Source: Burkholderia sp.
GTDB taxonomy: Bacteria > Pseudomonadota > Gammaproteobacteria > Burkholderiales > Burkholderiaceae
Length of the DNA stretch: 64,000 bases
NCBI GenBank assembly: GCA_030151225.1
Contig: JASLEG010000103.1
Span: 1-64,000, forward strand
Reading direction: 5' to 3'
Made by a program: the position numbers and the translations under genes. This document shows, piece by piece, positions 37,649 to 46,784 of the stretch. The notes under the pieces were generated by a model. It saw only the letters and a list, made by a program, of their open reading frames with translations, ran no database searches and was not told the DNA's origin. Positions within the stretch are counted from its first letter, which is position 1; each line of letters opens with the position of its first letter.

Positions 37649-38994
37649 GCGGCGCCACCTCGCTGCCCGCCGCCGCGCGCCTGTCGCCGTCGATGGTGCG
37701 CCGCGCGATCTTCGCCTCGGTGCTCGGCAACGGCCTCGAATGGTTCGACTTCCTGATCTACGGCTATTTCTCGAAGATCATCGCGCACGTGTTCTTCCCG
37801 GCCGGCAACGGGCTGGTGTCGCTGATGCTGACGCTCGCCACCTTCGCGATCGGCTTCTTCGTGCGCCCGCTCGGCGGCATCCTGCTCGGCATCTATGCCG
37901 ACCGCGCGGGCCGCAGCCGCGCGCTGTCGCTGCTGATCATCTCGATGGCCGTGAGCACGCTGCTGATGGGCCTCACGCCCGGCTTCGCGCAGATCGGCTA
38001 CGCCGCGCCGGCGCTCGTGATCCTCGCGCGCCTGCTGCAGGGGCTGTCGGTGGGCGGGCAGTTCGCCACCGCCTCGGCGATGCTGGTGGAGTACGCGCCG
38101 CCGGGCCGCAAGATGTTCTACGGCAGCTTCAACATGACGGCGCAGTCGTTCGCGCTGCTGCTTTCCTCGGGCACCGGCTATCTGCTCACCACGCATCTGT
38201 CGCACGAGGCGCTCGCCTCCTGGGGCTGGCGCCTGCCGTTCCTGTGCGGCGCGCTGGCCGGCCCGCTCGGCTTCTACATCCGTCACAAGGTGGCCGAGTC
38301 GCCCGAGTTCCAGCAACTGCGCGACGAACACCCCGGCGCGCGCCCGAAGGTGCCGCTGCGCACGTTCTTCCGCGACAACGGCCGCGCCGCGCTGTGCGCG
38401 ATGGGCGTGATCGCGGTGGGCGCGGCCACCAACTACGTGTGGCACTCCTACCTGGCCGTGTACGTGGAGCGGCAGCTGCACCTGCCGCTGCAGGTGGCGC
38501 TGCGCGGCGCGTTCTTCTGCGGCGTGCTGAACCTGTTCCTGTTCCCGCTGTCGGGGCGCATCGCCGATCGCCTCGGCGCGTACCGGCTGTTCTATCCGGT
38601 CACGATCGCGTGGATGCTGTGCGCGTATCCGCTGTTCGTCTACGTGGTGTCGGCGCCGTCCGCGTCGCGCCTGTTCGCCGCGCAGCTGGTGTCCACCGTG
38701 TTCCTCGCGGCGATGTCGGGCGCGCACCCGGGCATGCTTGCCACGCTGTTTCCGGTGCGCAGCCGCTCGTCGGGCGTGGCGCTGTCGTACAACGTCGCCG
38801 TGACGCTGTTCGGCGGGCTCGCGCCGTTCACCATCACCGGGCTGACCTCGCTCACCGGCAGCAGCCTGACCCCCGCGTTCTACCTGATCTTTGCCGGCTT
38901 CGTGTCGCTCGCGCTGGTCGGGCTGTCCCGCCGCGGACATCCCGAACTCGGCAGCGACGACACGGCGCCGGTCACCACGAGGATTTCCGCTTGA
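37645..38994 (+). CDS. MFS transporter, metabolite:H+ symporter (MHS) type
   Basis: A 449-residue twelve-helix carrier. It has the MHS signature GNGLEWFDFLIYGYFSKIIA in helix 1, RPLGGILLGIYADRAGR in the 2-3 loop and LLQGLSVGGQFATAS in helix 4, as in KgtP/ProP/ShiA-type proton symporters for carboxylates, betaines or osmolytes. It lies between two paralogous hydrolase genes with four-base overlaps at both ends, so all three are made together. It probably imports a hydrolysis product or the intact ester. Confidence 0.93.
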   Translation: MSGATSLPAAARLSPSMVRRAIFASVLGNGLEWFDFLIYGYFSKIIAHVFFPAGNGLVSLMLTLATFAIGFFVRPLGGILLGIYADRAGRSRALSLLIISMAVSTLLMGLTPGFAQIGYAAPALVILARLLQGLSVGGQFATASAMLVEYAPPGRKMFYGSFNMTAQSFALLLSSGTGYLLTTHLSHEALASWGWRLPFLCGALAGPLGFYIRHKVAESPEFQQLRDEHPGARPKVPLRTFFRDNGRAALCAMGVIAVGAATNYVWHSYLAVYVERQLHLPLQVALRGAFFCGVLNLFLFPLSGRIADRLGAYRLFYPVTIAWMLCAYPLFVYVVSAPSASRLFAAQLVSTVFLAAMSGAHPGMLATLFPVRSRSSGVALSYNVAVTLFGGLAPFTITGLTSLTGSSLTPAFYLIFAGFVSLALVGLSRRGHPELGSDDTAPVTTRISA

Positions 38995-39998
38995 GTACCG
39001 TGCCCGATTCCGCACACGATGAACGCGCGCCGAACGAACGGCCCGTGGACGTCGTGGCCCCCCAGCATCTGACCGTGACGTCGTCGCCGTCGGGCGACGC
39101 CACCGTGCCGCTCTACGCGACCGGCGAATGGAACGCCCCGCAGCCCGGCGTGGACGTGGCCGTGATCCTGCTGCACGGCCGGCTGCGCAACGCCGATGCC
39201 TATTACCGCTTCGCCCAGCGCGCGCGCGCCGCGGCCGGCCGCGATTCGGGCAACACGCTGCTGCTGGTGCCGCAGTTCCTGGCCCAGGCCGACGTCGAGG
39301 CGCATCGCCTGCCGGCCTCCACGCTGTGCTGGGACTGGACCGGCTGGATGGGGGGCGGCGACGCGCTCGCACCGGCCGCGCTCAGCTCCTTCACGGTGCT
39401 CGACGCGCTGCTGGCCAGGCTGGCCGACACCGCTGCGTTTCCGGCGCTGCGCCGCGTGGTGGTGGCCGGCCATTCGGGCGGCGGCCAGGTGGTGCAGCGC
39501 TACGCGGTGCTCGCGCGCGGCGAGGCGGCGCTGGTCGAGCGCGGCGTGGCGCTGCGCTACGTGATCGCCAATCCGTCCTCCTACGTGTATTTCGATGGCT
39601 TGCGGCCCGACGGCGAGGGCGGTTTCGCGCCGTTCGACGCCGCGCGCTGCGCCGGCTTCAACGACTGGAAATACGGCCTCGACGCCTTGCCGGCCTATGC
39701 GAGCGAACAGCCGGCCGCAGCCGAGCCGGGTGCGTTCGAGCGTGCGTATCTGCGGCGCGACGTGACGCTGTTGCTCGGCGAGCGCGACTGCGACCCGCAG
39801 CATCCGGCGCTCGATCGCTCGTGCGAGGCGATGGCGCAGGGCGAGCACCGGCTCGCGCGGGGCCTGGCCTATGCGCGCTACGTCGAATCGCGCGGCGCGG
39901 CCGGCTGTACTCACACGATGCACACCATCGCCGCAGCCGGCCACGACGCCGATGCCGTGTTCGGCTCGCCGGCCGGCGTGGCGGCGCTGTTCGGCTGA
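38991..39998 (+). CDS. Cytoplasmic alpha/beta hydrolase (paralogue 2)
   Basis: A 335-residue hydrolase homologous to the exported one upstream but without a signal peptide, hence probably cytoplasmic. Catalytic S162 in AGHSGGGQVVQRYA, an acid in LLGERDCDP, and His in AAAGHDAD; oxyanion region VILLHGRLRNADAYY. I chose TTG at 38991 because it overlaps the transporter stop (TTGA) and has GAGG eight bases upstream; the next candidate is GTG at 39000. No ATG fits. Last gene of the operon. Confidence 0.83.
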   Translation: MSTVPDSAHDERAPNERPVDVVAPQHLTVTSSPSGDATVPLYATGEWNAPQPGVDVAVILLHGRLRNADAYYRFAQRARAAAGRDSGNTLLLVPQFLAQADVEAHRLPASTLCWDWTGWMGGGDALAPAALSSFTVLDALLARLADTAAFPALRRVVVAGHSGGGQVVQRYAVLARGEAALVERGVALRYVIANPSSYVYFDGLRPDGEGGFAPFDAARCAGFNDWKYGLDALPAYASEQPAAAEPGAFERAYLRRDVTLLLGERDCDPQHPALDRSCEAMAQGEHRLARGLAYARYVESRGAAGCTHTMHTIAAAGHDADAVFGSPAGVAALFG

Positions 39999-40079
39999 GG
40001 CAGCGTAGCGGCACGACGAAGCACGACCGGCAGCACCCGGACCCGCTCCGGTCACCATTCAAAAAATTCAGGAGACCGT

Positions 40080-42338
40080 ATGAACATGCCCAGCCCGAAA
40101 TCCTTGCCGACCCGGCTCGCCGTGGCCGGCGCCACCGTGCGCCGCGCCGCGTCGCCGGCCGCGCTGGTGGCGCTCGCGCTGCCGGGCGTCGCGCCGGCCG
40201 TGCACGCTGCCTCGTGCGACAACCAGGTGCTGCCCGGCGCGGCGGCCTGCGTGTCGACGATCCCGGCCGGCCAGACCGTGACCGGCACCACCATCAACAA
40301 CGGCGGCCAGCAGACGGTGCGCGGCACGGCCAACGCCAGCACCGTGTCGTCGGGCGGCACGCAGACGATCTCCTCGGGCGGCGTGGCTGGCGGCACGCTG
40401 CTCGCGGGCGGCCGTCAGGTGATCTCGCGCGGTGGCCTGGCGAGCGGCACCGTGATCGGCAACGACGGGCTGCAGACGGTGTTCTCGGCCGGCTCGGCGG
40501 TGAGCACGGTGGTGTCCTCGGGCGGCACGCAATACGTGTCGGCGGGCGGCGTGGCCAGCGCCACCACGGTCACCTCGGGCGGCAGCTTCGGCGTGTCGCG
40601 CGGCGGCCTCGCCACCGGCGCGACGGTCGGCTCGGGCGGGCTGATGCGCGTGTATTCCGGTGGCACGGCCAGTTCGAGCCTGGTGGCGGGCGGCAAGCAG
40701 TACGTGTCGGGCGGCGGCTCGGCGCTCGGCACGGTGGTCAGCGCCGGTTCGCAGGTGGTGTTCACCGGCGGCGCGACCACCGCCACCGTGGTGAACGGCG
40801 GCATCCAGCTGGTGTCGAGCGGCGGCCTCGCGAGCGGCACCCAGGTGGGCGCGGGCGGCGCGCAGACGGTGCTGCTCGGCGGCTCGGCCGCGCAGACCAC
40901 GGTGGCCGCCGGCGGCAGCCTGACGGTGGACGTGGGTGGCAGCACCGCCGCCGGCCCGGTGGCCGCGCAGACGCTCGCCGGGCTCACGCTGGCCGGCACG
41001 CTGACGGTGGACGAGGCCACGGCCGATGCCCTGACCGGCAACGCCGCGCTCGGCGTCGACACGCTCGCGATGCAGGGCGGCACCGTGGCCTTCGGCGCGC
41101 CGAAGGGCGGCGGCTTCAAGACGCTGACGGTCGGGCAACTGTCGGGCAGTGGCCAGTTCGTGATGAACACCAACGTGGGCGCGGGCCAGGCGGACCGGCT
41201 GGTGGTGGAGCAGGGCACCGGCGCCTACACGCTGGCCGTGCACGATGCGAGCACCGCGCCGGCCGCGGCCGATGCGCGCGTGCAGCTGGTGCAGGCGAGC
41301 GGCACCGGCGCGAGTTTCTCGCTGGCGGGCGCCAGCAGCATCGACGTGGGCGCCTACAAGTTCGCGCTGCAGGACGATGGCGGCAACTACTACCTCGCCA
41401 ACACCGGCCGCACCAGCGACGTGGCCTCGGTGGCGCTGGCCGGCGCGGCCACCGCGCCGATGCTCTGGTATCAGCAGCTCGAATCGACGTTCTCGTATCT
41501 CGGCGACCTGCGCAACGGCGGCGCCGCGGCGGATGCCGGCGCGGGCCACGGCGGCGGTCTCTGGGTGCGCGCCTACGACCAGCGGCTGCGCACGAGCCCG
41601 GGCGGCACGCCGGCCGACCTCACGCTGTACGGCGTGCAGGCGGGCCGCGACTGGGCGTTCGCGACACGCGCCGGCACGCTGCACCTCGGCGCCACCGGCG
41701 GCTACGCGCAGGCCAGCGAAAGCTTCGACGGCATCGGCGGAGGCACCGCGCGGCCCTGGAACATCGGCGCCTACGCGGGCCTCGTCACGCCCTCGGGCCT
41801 GTTCGCCGACACCGTGGTGCGCTATCTCGGCTTCAAGCAGTCGCTCGACGTGACCACGGCCGGCAATCAGGCGAGCGCGGGCTACGCGCAATCGGGCTTC
41901 TCGCTGTCGCTCGACGCGGGCAAGCGCTGGCAGCTCGGCGGGCGCTGGTGGGCCGAGCCGCGCGTCGAGGCTACCTGGCAGCACCAGGGCGCCGTGAACT
42001 ACGCCACTTCGCTGGGCACGCCGGTGGTGCTGGCCGCGCAGTCGGTGGTGTTCGGCGGCGCCGGTGCGCGGGTGGGCGCGTCGTTCGCGGTGGGCGACCT
42101 GAAGCTCGACCCGTACGTGGGCGTCGAGGCGATGCACGTGTTCAATGCCGGCATCAACGATTCGGTGGGTGGCACCGCGCTGGCGGCCTCGCTGCCGAAG
42201 AACTGGGTCGATGCCGATCTCGGCGTGGGCGCGTCGCTGACGCGACACGTGCGGGCCTGGGGCGCGTTCGGCTACGGCAAGGGCCACGATTACACGCAGC
42301 CGTGGTCGGTCACGGTGGGAGTCAGCTATGTCGACTGA
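40080..42338 (+). CDS. AIDA-type autotransporter adhesin with strand-loop-strand repeats
   Basis: A 752-residue type Va autotransporter. Signal peptide to AVHAAS at about residue 46; then roughly eleven AIDA/Ag43-type repeats of 18-20 residues (GGTQYVSAGGVASATTV, GGKQYVSGGGSALGTVV) over residues 60-285; a pertactin-like/autochaperone segment to about 480; and a 12-strand beta-domain from about LWVRAYDQRLRT to the C-terminal WSVTVGVSYVD. The serines of the repeats are the expected heptosylation sites. AGGAGACC precedes the ATG. It overlaps by 11 bases the heptosyltransferase gene that would modify it. Confidence 0.93.
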   Translation: MNMPSPKSLPTRLAVAGATVRRAASPAALVALALPGVAPAVHAASCDNQVLPGAAACVSTIPAGQTVTGTTINNGGQQTVRGTANASTVSSGGTQTISSGGVAGGTLLAGGRQVISRGGLASGTVIGNDGLQTVFSAGSAVSTVVSSGGTQYVSAGGVASATTVTSGGSFGVSRGGLATGATVGSGGLMRVYSGGTASSSLVAGGKQYVSGGGSALGTVVSAGSQVVFTGGATTATVVNGGIQLVSSGGLASGTQVGAGGAQTVLLGGSAAQTTVAAGGSLTVDVGGSTAAGPVAAQTLAGLTLAGTLTVDEATADALTGNAALGVDTLAMQGGTVAFGAPKGGGFKTLTVGQLSGSGQFVMNTNVGAGQADRLVVEQGTGAYTLAVHDASTAPAAADARVQLVQASGTGASFSLAGASSIDVGAYKFALQDDGGNYYLANTGRTSDVASVALAGAATAPMLWYQQLESTFSYLGDLRNGGAAADAGAGHGGGLWVRAYDQRLRTSPGGTPADLTLYGVQAGRDWAFATRAGTLHLGATGGYAQASESFDGIGGGTARPWNIGAYAGLVTPSGLFADTVVRYLGFKQSLDVTTAGNQASAGYAQSGFSLSLDAGKRWQLGGRWWAEPRVEATWQHQGAVNYATSLGTPVVLAAQSVVFGGAGARVGASFAVGDLKLDPYVGVEAMHVFNAGINDSVGGTALAASLPKNWVDADLGVGASLTRHVRAWGAFGYGKGHDYTQPWSVTVGVSYVD

Positions 42339-43734
42339 GATGCCGGCGGCGCGCCGCCAGACCGAGGCGGCGCTGTCGGCCGCAGCGGCTACACCGGCCA
42401 CCACGGCAACCTCCACCACCGGCGCCGCGGCGCTCGCGCGCGCCGTCGCGGCCGGCGAGGTGCGGACCTACGCCGAGCAGTCGCTCGCGCCGCCCGCCCC
42501 GGCCCCCGCGCCCGAGTCGGCTTCCGCCGCGGCGACCGCCGCCGATGCGCTGCCGACCGCGATCGTCGATCCCGGCCCGCCCGTGCTCGAGGGCCCGCAC
42601 GGCATCCGCTACGACTTCAACTACGGCTGCCGCGTGCAGGTGCCGGCCGGCGACTGGCAGGTGCGCCTGCTCGATATCGACGCCGACGTCGTGCTGTTCG
42701 ACGAGCGCGTGGACGACGGCGTGGTGGCCAGCACGAAGAAGTACTTCGTGCGCTTCCGCATCGAGGTGCTGCGCGACGGCGAGCTGGTGTTCGAGCACGA
42801 CTACGACGCGCGCGACCGGCAGGTCTACATGCGGCTGCCGGTGGGCACGCTCGGCGACATCGTCGCGTGGTTTCCGTACGTCGACGAATTCCGTCGCGCG
42901 CACGGCTGCCGCGTGGCCGTGTCGATGGGCGCGGCGCTGTGGTCGCTGTTCGAGGACGCGTATCCCGAGCTCGACTACGTGGCGCCGGCCGACGAGGCGG
43001 CCGCGATCGCGCGCAGCTACGCGAGCTACTACCTGGGCATCTTCTTTCCGTGCGACGACCGCACCCATCAGCCCACCGATTTTCGCGTGAGCGGCCTGCA
43101 GAAGACGATTCCCTACCTGCTCGGCCTGCCCGCCGTCGAGCGCCGCCCGCGCATCGCGGTGCGCGACACCACGCGCACGATCGCCGAGCCCTACGTGGTG
43201 ATCGCCGCGCAATCGTCGTCGCAGTGCAAGTACTGGAATCACCCGACCGGCTGGTACGAGCTCGTGAAATTCCTGAAGGCGAGCGGCTACCGCGTGCTCT
43301 GCATCGACAAGCAGCCGGCGCACGGCGAGAAGCTGATGTGGAACCTGATCCCGTACGGCAGCGAGGATTTCACCGGCGACCTGCCGCTGCAGCAGCGCGC
43401 GAGCCTGCTGCTGCACGCCGACTTCTTCATCGGGCTGTCGAGCGGGCTGTCGTGGCTCGCGTGGGCACTCGGCAAGCCGGTGGTGATGATCAGCGGCTTC
43501 ACGCATCCGCTCAACGAGTTCGAGACGCCGTGGCGCGTGGTCAACTTCCACGTCTGCAACGGCTGCTGGAACGACACCTCGGTCGAATTCGACCATCGCG
43601 ACTTCGCCTGGTGTCCGCGCCATGCCGGCACCGATCGGCAATTCGAGTGCTCGCGCATGATCACGCCGGGGCAGGTGATCCGCACCGTGAAGGGCCTGAT
43701 GGCGCAGCACGAACTCGATCCGCGGCGCGTCTGA
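42328..43734 (+). CDS. Autotransporter O-heptosyltransferase (TibC/Aah family)
   Basis: A 468-residue cytoplasmic glycosyltransferase. An Ala/Pro-rich N-terminal 75 residues is followed by the BAHT-type N-terminal domain (GIRYDFNYGCRVQVPAGDWQ) and a GT-B domain with QSSSQCKYWNHPTGWYELVK and GLSSGLSWLAWALGKPVVMI. Four cysteines near the C-terminus (C410, C413, C429, C441; CNGC ... WC ... EC) match the iron-binding site described for TibC, which assembles as a dodecamer. It adds heptose from ADP-heptose to serines of the neighbouring autotransporter before export. The ATG lies inside the end of the autotransporter gene. Confidence 0.92.
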   Translation: MSTEMPAARRQTEAALSAAAATPATTATSTTGAAALARAVAAGEVRTYAEQSLAPPAPAPAPESASAAATAADALPTAIVDPGPPVLEGPHGIRYDFNYGCRVQVPAGDWQVRLLDIDADVVLFDERVDDGVVASTKKYFVRFRIEVLRDGELVFEHDYDARDRQVYMRLPVGTLGDIVAWFPYVDEFRRAHGCRVAVSMGAALWSLFEDAYPELDYVAPADEAAAIARSYASYYLGIFFPCDDRTHQPTDFRVSGLQKTIPYLLGLPAVERRPRIAVRDTTRTIAEPYVVIAAQSSSQCKYWNHPTGWYELVKFLKASGYRVLCIDKQPAHGEKLMWNLIPYGSEDFTGDLPLQQRASLLLHADFFIGLSSGLSWLAWALGKPVVMISGFTHPLNEFETPWRVVNFHVCNGCWNDTSVEFDHRDFAWCPRHAGTDRQFECSRMITPGQVIRTVKGLMAQHELDPRRV

Positions 43735-43826
43735 ACCCGCTTTCGGGCCCGCGCGGTGCCCGCTCCCCCGGCGGGCGCTGGCCTATACTTGCGCTTCGAA
43801 TCACTTCCGGGCAGCCCGTACCCGCC

Positions 43827-44018
43827 GTGTCCACCCCGTCTTCCTTCCTGCCTCCGCCGGCCGACGATCCGCGTCCGGTCGCGCCCGTGCCCCCCGAACT
43901 CGAGGACTGCTGCCAGTCCGGCTGCTCGCCGTGCATCTTCGACATCTACGACGAGGCGCTCGAAACCTACAAGGCCGCGCTCGCCGAATGGCGCACGCGG
44001 CATCCCGAGGCCGGTTGA
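43827..44018 (+). CDS. Oxidoreductase-like domain protein
   Basis: A 63-residue protein with a Pro-rich start (PSSFLPPPADDPRPVAPVPP) and the compact DCCQSGCSPCIFDIYDEALE motif of the oxidoreductase-like N-terminal domain family (PF09791 type), whose clustered cysteines may hold a metal. Such short forms are widespread in Burkholderia. The start is GTG at 43827; no ATG is available in frame before the motif. Ninety bases after the heptosyltransferase gene and probably not related to it. Confidence 0.75.
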   Translation: MSTPSSFLPPPADDPRPVAPVPPELEDCCQSGCSPCIFDIYDEALETYKAALAEWRTRHPEAG

Positions 44019-44058
44019 GGCGAGAAGGGAGAAAAAGGCGAGAAGGGCGGGGCGTGCT

Positions 44059-44727
44059 TCAGCGCGGCGGCGCCGCGCGGCTGCCCCAGCCGGCCTGTTC
44101 GGCGCGCATCTGGAAGCCGCGCTTCGCGAACAGGTAGCCGGTGCGCGCGATCATCACGCCGATCAGCGTGGCCGCGAGCTCGTCGAGACGCGGCAGCCCG
44201 GCGCGCGCGCCGGCCAGCGCCAGGGTGGCCACCAGCAGCGTCAGCGCGTCGGTGCGGATGTGCCAGGCGCTGGCCTCGATCAGCGCGGCGCCGCCGATCG
44301 CGCGGGCCCGGCGCAGCATCCAGCGCGACAGCGTTTCCTTGCCGATCAGCGCGATCGCGAGCGCCGCGAACGACAGCGTGTCGGGCGTGACGTCGCTCGG
44401 CGTGCCGAGATCGGTGGCGGCGCTCCAGATCGTCTGCGCGCCGGTGGCGAGCAGCAGCGCGCCGAGGCCGAACAGCGCGACCGGTTCGTAGGTGGGACGC
44501 CGCTCGGGCGGCAGTCGCGCATCGAGCCGGCATGCCACCAGCAGCAGCGCGTCGGCGAGCAGGTCGATCGCGGCGTGGATCGTGTCGGCGAAGATCCCCG
44601 ACGAATGCGCGGCATGGGCGGCACCGGCCTGGGCGGCCATCAGCACCAGGTTGACGACGAGGCTCGTCGTCAGCACCCGGCTGGTGATCGCATGAACGGA
44701 CTGGGACGCGCGCGCAGGGCTCGGCAT
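44059..44727 (-). CDS. CDF-like cation transporter, transmembrane part only
   Basis: A 222-residue protein with about six hydrophobic segments and cation-diffusion-facilitator features: FADTIHAAIDLLADALLL (H and D of the helix 2 metal site) and EASAWHIRTDALTLLVA (helix 5 site). It lacks the usual cytoplasmic C-terminal domain, making it some 80 residues shorter than YiiP-type transporters. Likely exports a divalent metal; the substrate is not decided. Isolated on the minus strand. Confidence 0.8.
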   Translation of the reverse strand: MPSPARASQSVHAITSRVLTTSLVVNLVLMAAQAGAAHAAHSSGIFADTIHAAIDLLADALLLVACRLDARLPPERRPTYEPVALFGLGALLLATGAQTIWSAATDLGTPSDVTPDTLSFAALAIALIGKETLSRWMLRRARAIGGAALIEASAWHIRTDALTLLVATLALAGARAGLPRLDELAATLIGVMIARTGYLFAKRGFQMRAEQAGWGSRAAPPR

Positions 44728-44920
44728 GGGGGCGTTGGGGGATAGGTTCTGCTGGTGAGGCCGAACTGTATCGGCCGCAAATGGCAGACCGATGACAACG
44801 CGGGAAGGCCGCGGCGCGGGCGGCGCGGCGGGGAAAAGGCGCGCGCTGTCACACGCCCGTCACGTGCGCGGAGCTGCGGAAGATCGAGAGGGGAATCGGG
44901 GCCCGGCCTGCGAGCCCCCG

Positions 44921-44961
44921 AAAAAACGACGGCCCGCGCAACCATGCACGGTTGCGCGGGC
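44921..44961 (-). terminator. Strong intrinsic terminator after the S8 protease gene
   Basis: A perfect 12-bp stem (GCCCGCGCAACC/GGTTGCGCGGGC, 44932-44943 with 44950-44961, six-base loop) is followed on the minus strand by GTCG and six T. It lies 50 bases past the protease stop codon. Confidence 0.9.
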
Positions 44962-45011
44962 GCCGCGGTGAGCGGCATCGGACCTCGATGCCGTGACAGG
45001 GACGGGACTGC

Positions 45012-46784
45012 TCAGTTCGTTGCGGACGCAACCGCCGCGCCGGCATCCATCAGGCCGGCACCCGGTGCCATCGCCGTGCACGAGGACGAGGACGTGTTGG
45101 CGATCTGCGAGGGGCGTGCCGTGGCGGCCAGCTTCTGCGAGATCTGGGACGTCGTCAGGTTGCCGTTGCGCGCCAGCATCAGGCCGATCACGCCGGCCAC
45201 CTGCGGGGCGGCGAGGCTCGTGCCGCTGTTGTTCAGGTACGTGTCGTTGCCCGGCGTGGTGGTGCCGGTGTTGCTCGTCGACAGGATGCTCGAGCCCGGT
45301 GCGCTCAGCAGCACCTCGCTGCTGTAGTTGCTGTACCAGGCGCGCTTGCCGGTCGAATCGGTCGCGCCCACCGCCACCACGCCCGTGCAGTTCGCCGGAC
45401 GATCCTGGCCGTTGGCGAGGCCGTCGTTGCCGGCCGCCACCACCACCGTCACGCCGCGCGCCATCACGTCGTTGATCGCCGACTGGAAGGTGCTGCCGCA
45501 CGGGCCGCTGCCGCCGAGGCTCAGGTTGATGATCCTGGCCGGGGTGGGATTGTCGGGCACGCCCGACACCGAGATGCCGGCCGCCCAGCGCATCGCGTCG
45601 GCGATGTCGCTGGTGGTGCCGCCGCACTTGCCGAGCACGCGCACCGGCTGGATCTTGCCGAACCAGTTCGCGCCCGCGATGCCCGCGTTGTTGTTGGCCG
45701 TGGCGCCGATCAGGCCGGCCACTTCGGTGCCGTGCCAGGTGCTGTTGTTCGGCGAGCTTTCGCAGTTGTAGAACGGGCTGGTGGAGTCGTTCAGCTCGGC
45801 CTGGGTGACCCAGTCGCCCGGATCGGTCGCGTCCGAGCTGCGGCCGTGGCCGTTGTTGCCGGTGTTCACGTCGGTGATGAAATCGTAGCCGTCGACCAGG
45901 TTGCCGGTGAGGTCGGCATGCGGGCGGTAGCCGGTGTCGAGCACGGCGGTCACGATGTTCGAGGCGCCCTGCGTGAGGTTCCAGGCCGCGCCGATGTTGA
46001 TGCCGGCGGTCGGGTCGAAATCGTTCCACTGCTGGTTGTACAGCGTGTCGTTCGGCGTGGTGGTGGTGCTCGCGAACACGCGGCGATCCGGCTCCGCGTA
46101 GGCCACGTCGCCGTCGGCGGCGAACGCCTGCGCGAGCGTGGCGGCATCGCTGCCCGACACGCGCTTGCCGAGCGACACCACGGCCGAGCCGTCCGACATG
46201 GTGTGATCGAGCTGCACGTTGTCGAAGCTCGGCAGCGTGGTGGGCTCGGCGCCGGTGGCGGCCGCGGCCAGCACGCGGGTCTGCGAGCGTTGCGCGTTCC
46301 ACTGCGTCAGCACGCGGCTGATCAGGTTGCCCACGCGGGTCGGGTCCGCCGCGGTGGCGCCCGACGAGGCGGCCAGCATGCGGGCGCTGCTGGCGGAGTT
46401 CGAGGTGGAGGCGAGCTTCACGATCAGATGATCGACGGGCGCTTCGAAGGCGGCCAGCGTGACCACCGACGGCGTGGCGCTGCTGTTGCCGCTCGAACTG
46501 CCGGTGCTCGACGCGGTGCTGCTGGTCGAGCTGCTGCTGGCCTGCGAGGTGGCCAGCGCGGTGGTGCACATCGCCGAGGCGGTGCTGGTGCTGCCGCTGG
46601 TGCCCGACGACGAGGTCGAGGCGGTGGTGCCGGCCGCGGCCGAAGGGGCCGAGGGCGTGTCGCCGCCGCCACCGCCGCCGCAGCCGGCAATCACGGATGC
46701 GATCAGGGTCATCGAAACGACGGAGGCCAGCGTACGGATCTGACCCGGACGAAGCTGGGCGGTGTGGAAGCGCTCGTTTTTCAT
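45012..46784 (-). CDS. Extracellular S8 (subtilisin-like) serine protease lipoprotein
   Basis: A 590-residue secreted protease. The signal peptide ends in a lipobox VIAGC (C35). A Ser/Thr/Gly-rich linker (about 40-105) leads to an I9-like propeptide region (about 110-240) and a peptidase S8 domain with D283 (VLDTGYRPHADLT), H351 (STWHGTEVAGLIG) and S523 (NSGTSLAAPQVAG). Similar Burkholderia/Xanthomonas S8 proteases are exported enzymes used for nutrition and virulence. I chose the ATG at 46784, which starts the signal sequence; 31 upstream in-frame codons are not signal-like. Confidence 0.93.
   Translation of the reverse strand: MKNERFHTAQLRPGQIRTLASVVSMTLIASVIAGCGGGGGGDTPSAPSAAAGTTASTSSSGTSGSTSTASAMCTTALATSQASSSSTSSTASSTGSSSGNSSATPSVVTLAAFEAPVDHLIVKLASTSNSASSARMLAASSGATAADPTRVGNLISRVLTQWNAQRSQTRVLAAAATGAEPTTLPSFDNVQLDHTMSDGSAVVSLGKRVSGSDAATLAQAFAADGDVAYAEPDRRVFASTTTTPNDTLYNQQWNDFDPTAGINIGAAWNLTQGASNIVTAVLDTGYRPHADLTGNLVDGYDFITDVNTGNNGHGRSSDATDPGDWVTQAELNDSTSPFYNCESSPNNSTWHGTEVAGLIGATANNNAGIAGANWFGKIQPVRVLGKCGGTTSDIADAMRWAAGISVSGVPDNPTPARIINLSLGGSGPCGSTFQSAINDVMARGVTVVVAAGNDGLANGQDRPANCTGVVAVGATDSTGKRAWYSNYSSEVLLSAPGSSILSTSNTGTTTPGNDTYLNNSGTSLAAPQVAGVIGLMLARNGNLTTSQISQKLAATARPSQIANTSSSSCTAMAPGAGLMDAGAAVASATN

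Noticed and set aside
40260..40940. Short tandem DNA repeats
   Set aside because: These are the degenerate codons of the autotransporter's AIDA protein repeats, not a CRISPR array or a satellite.
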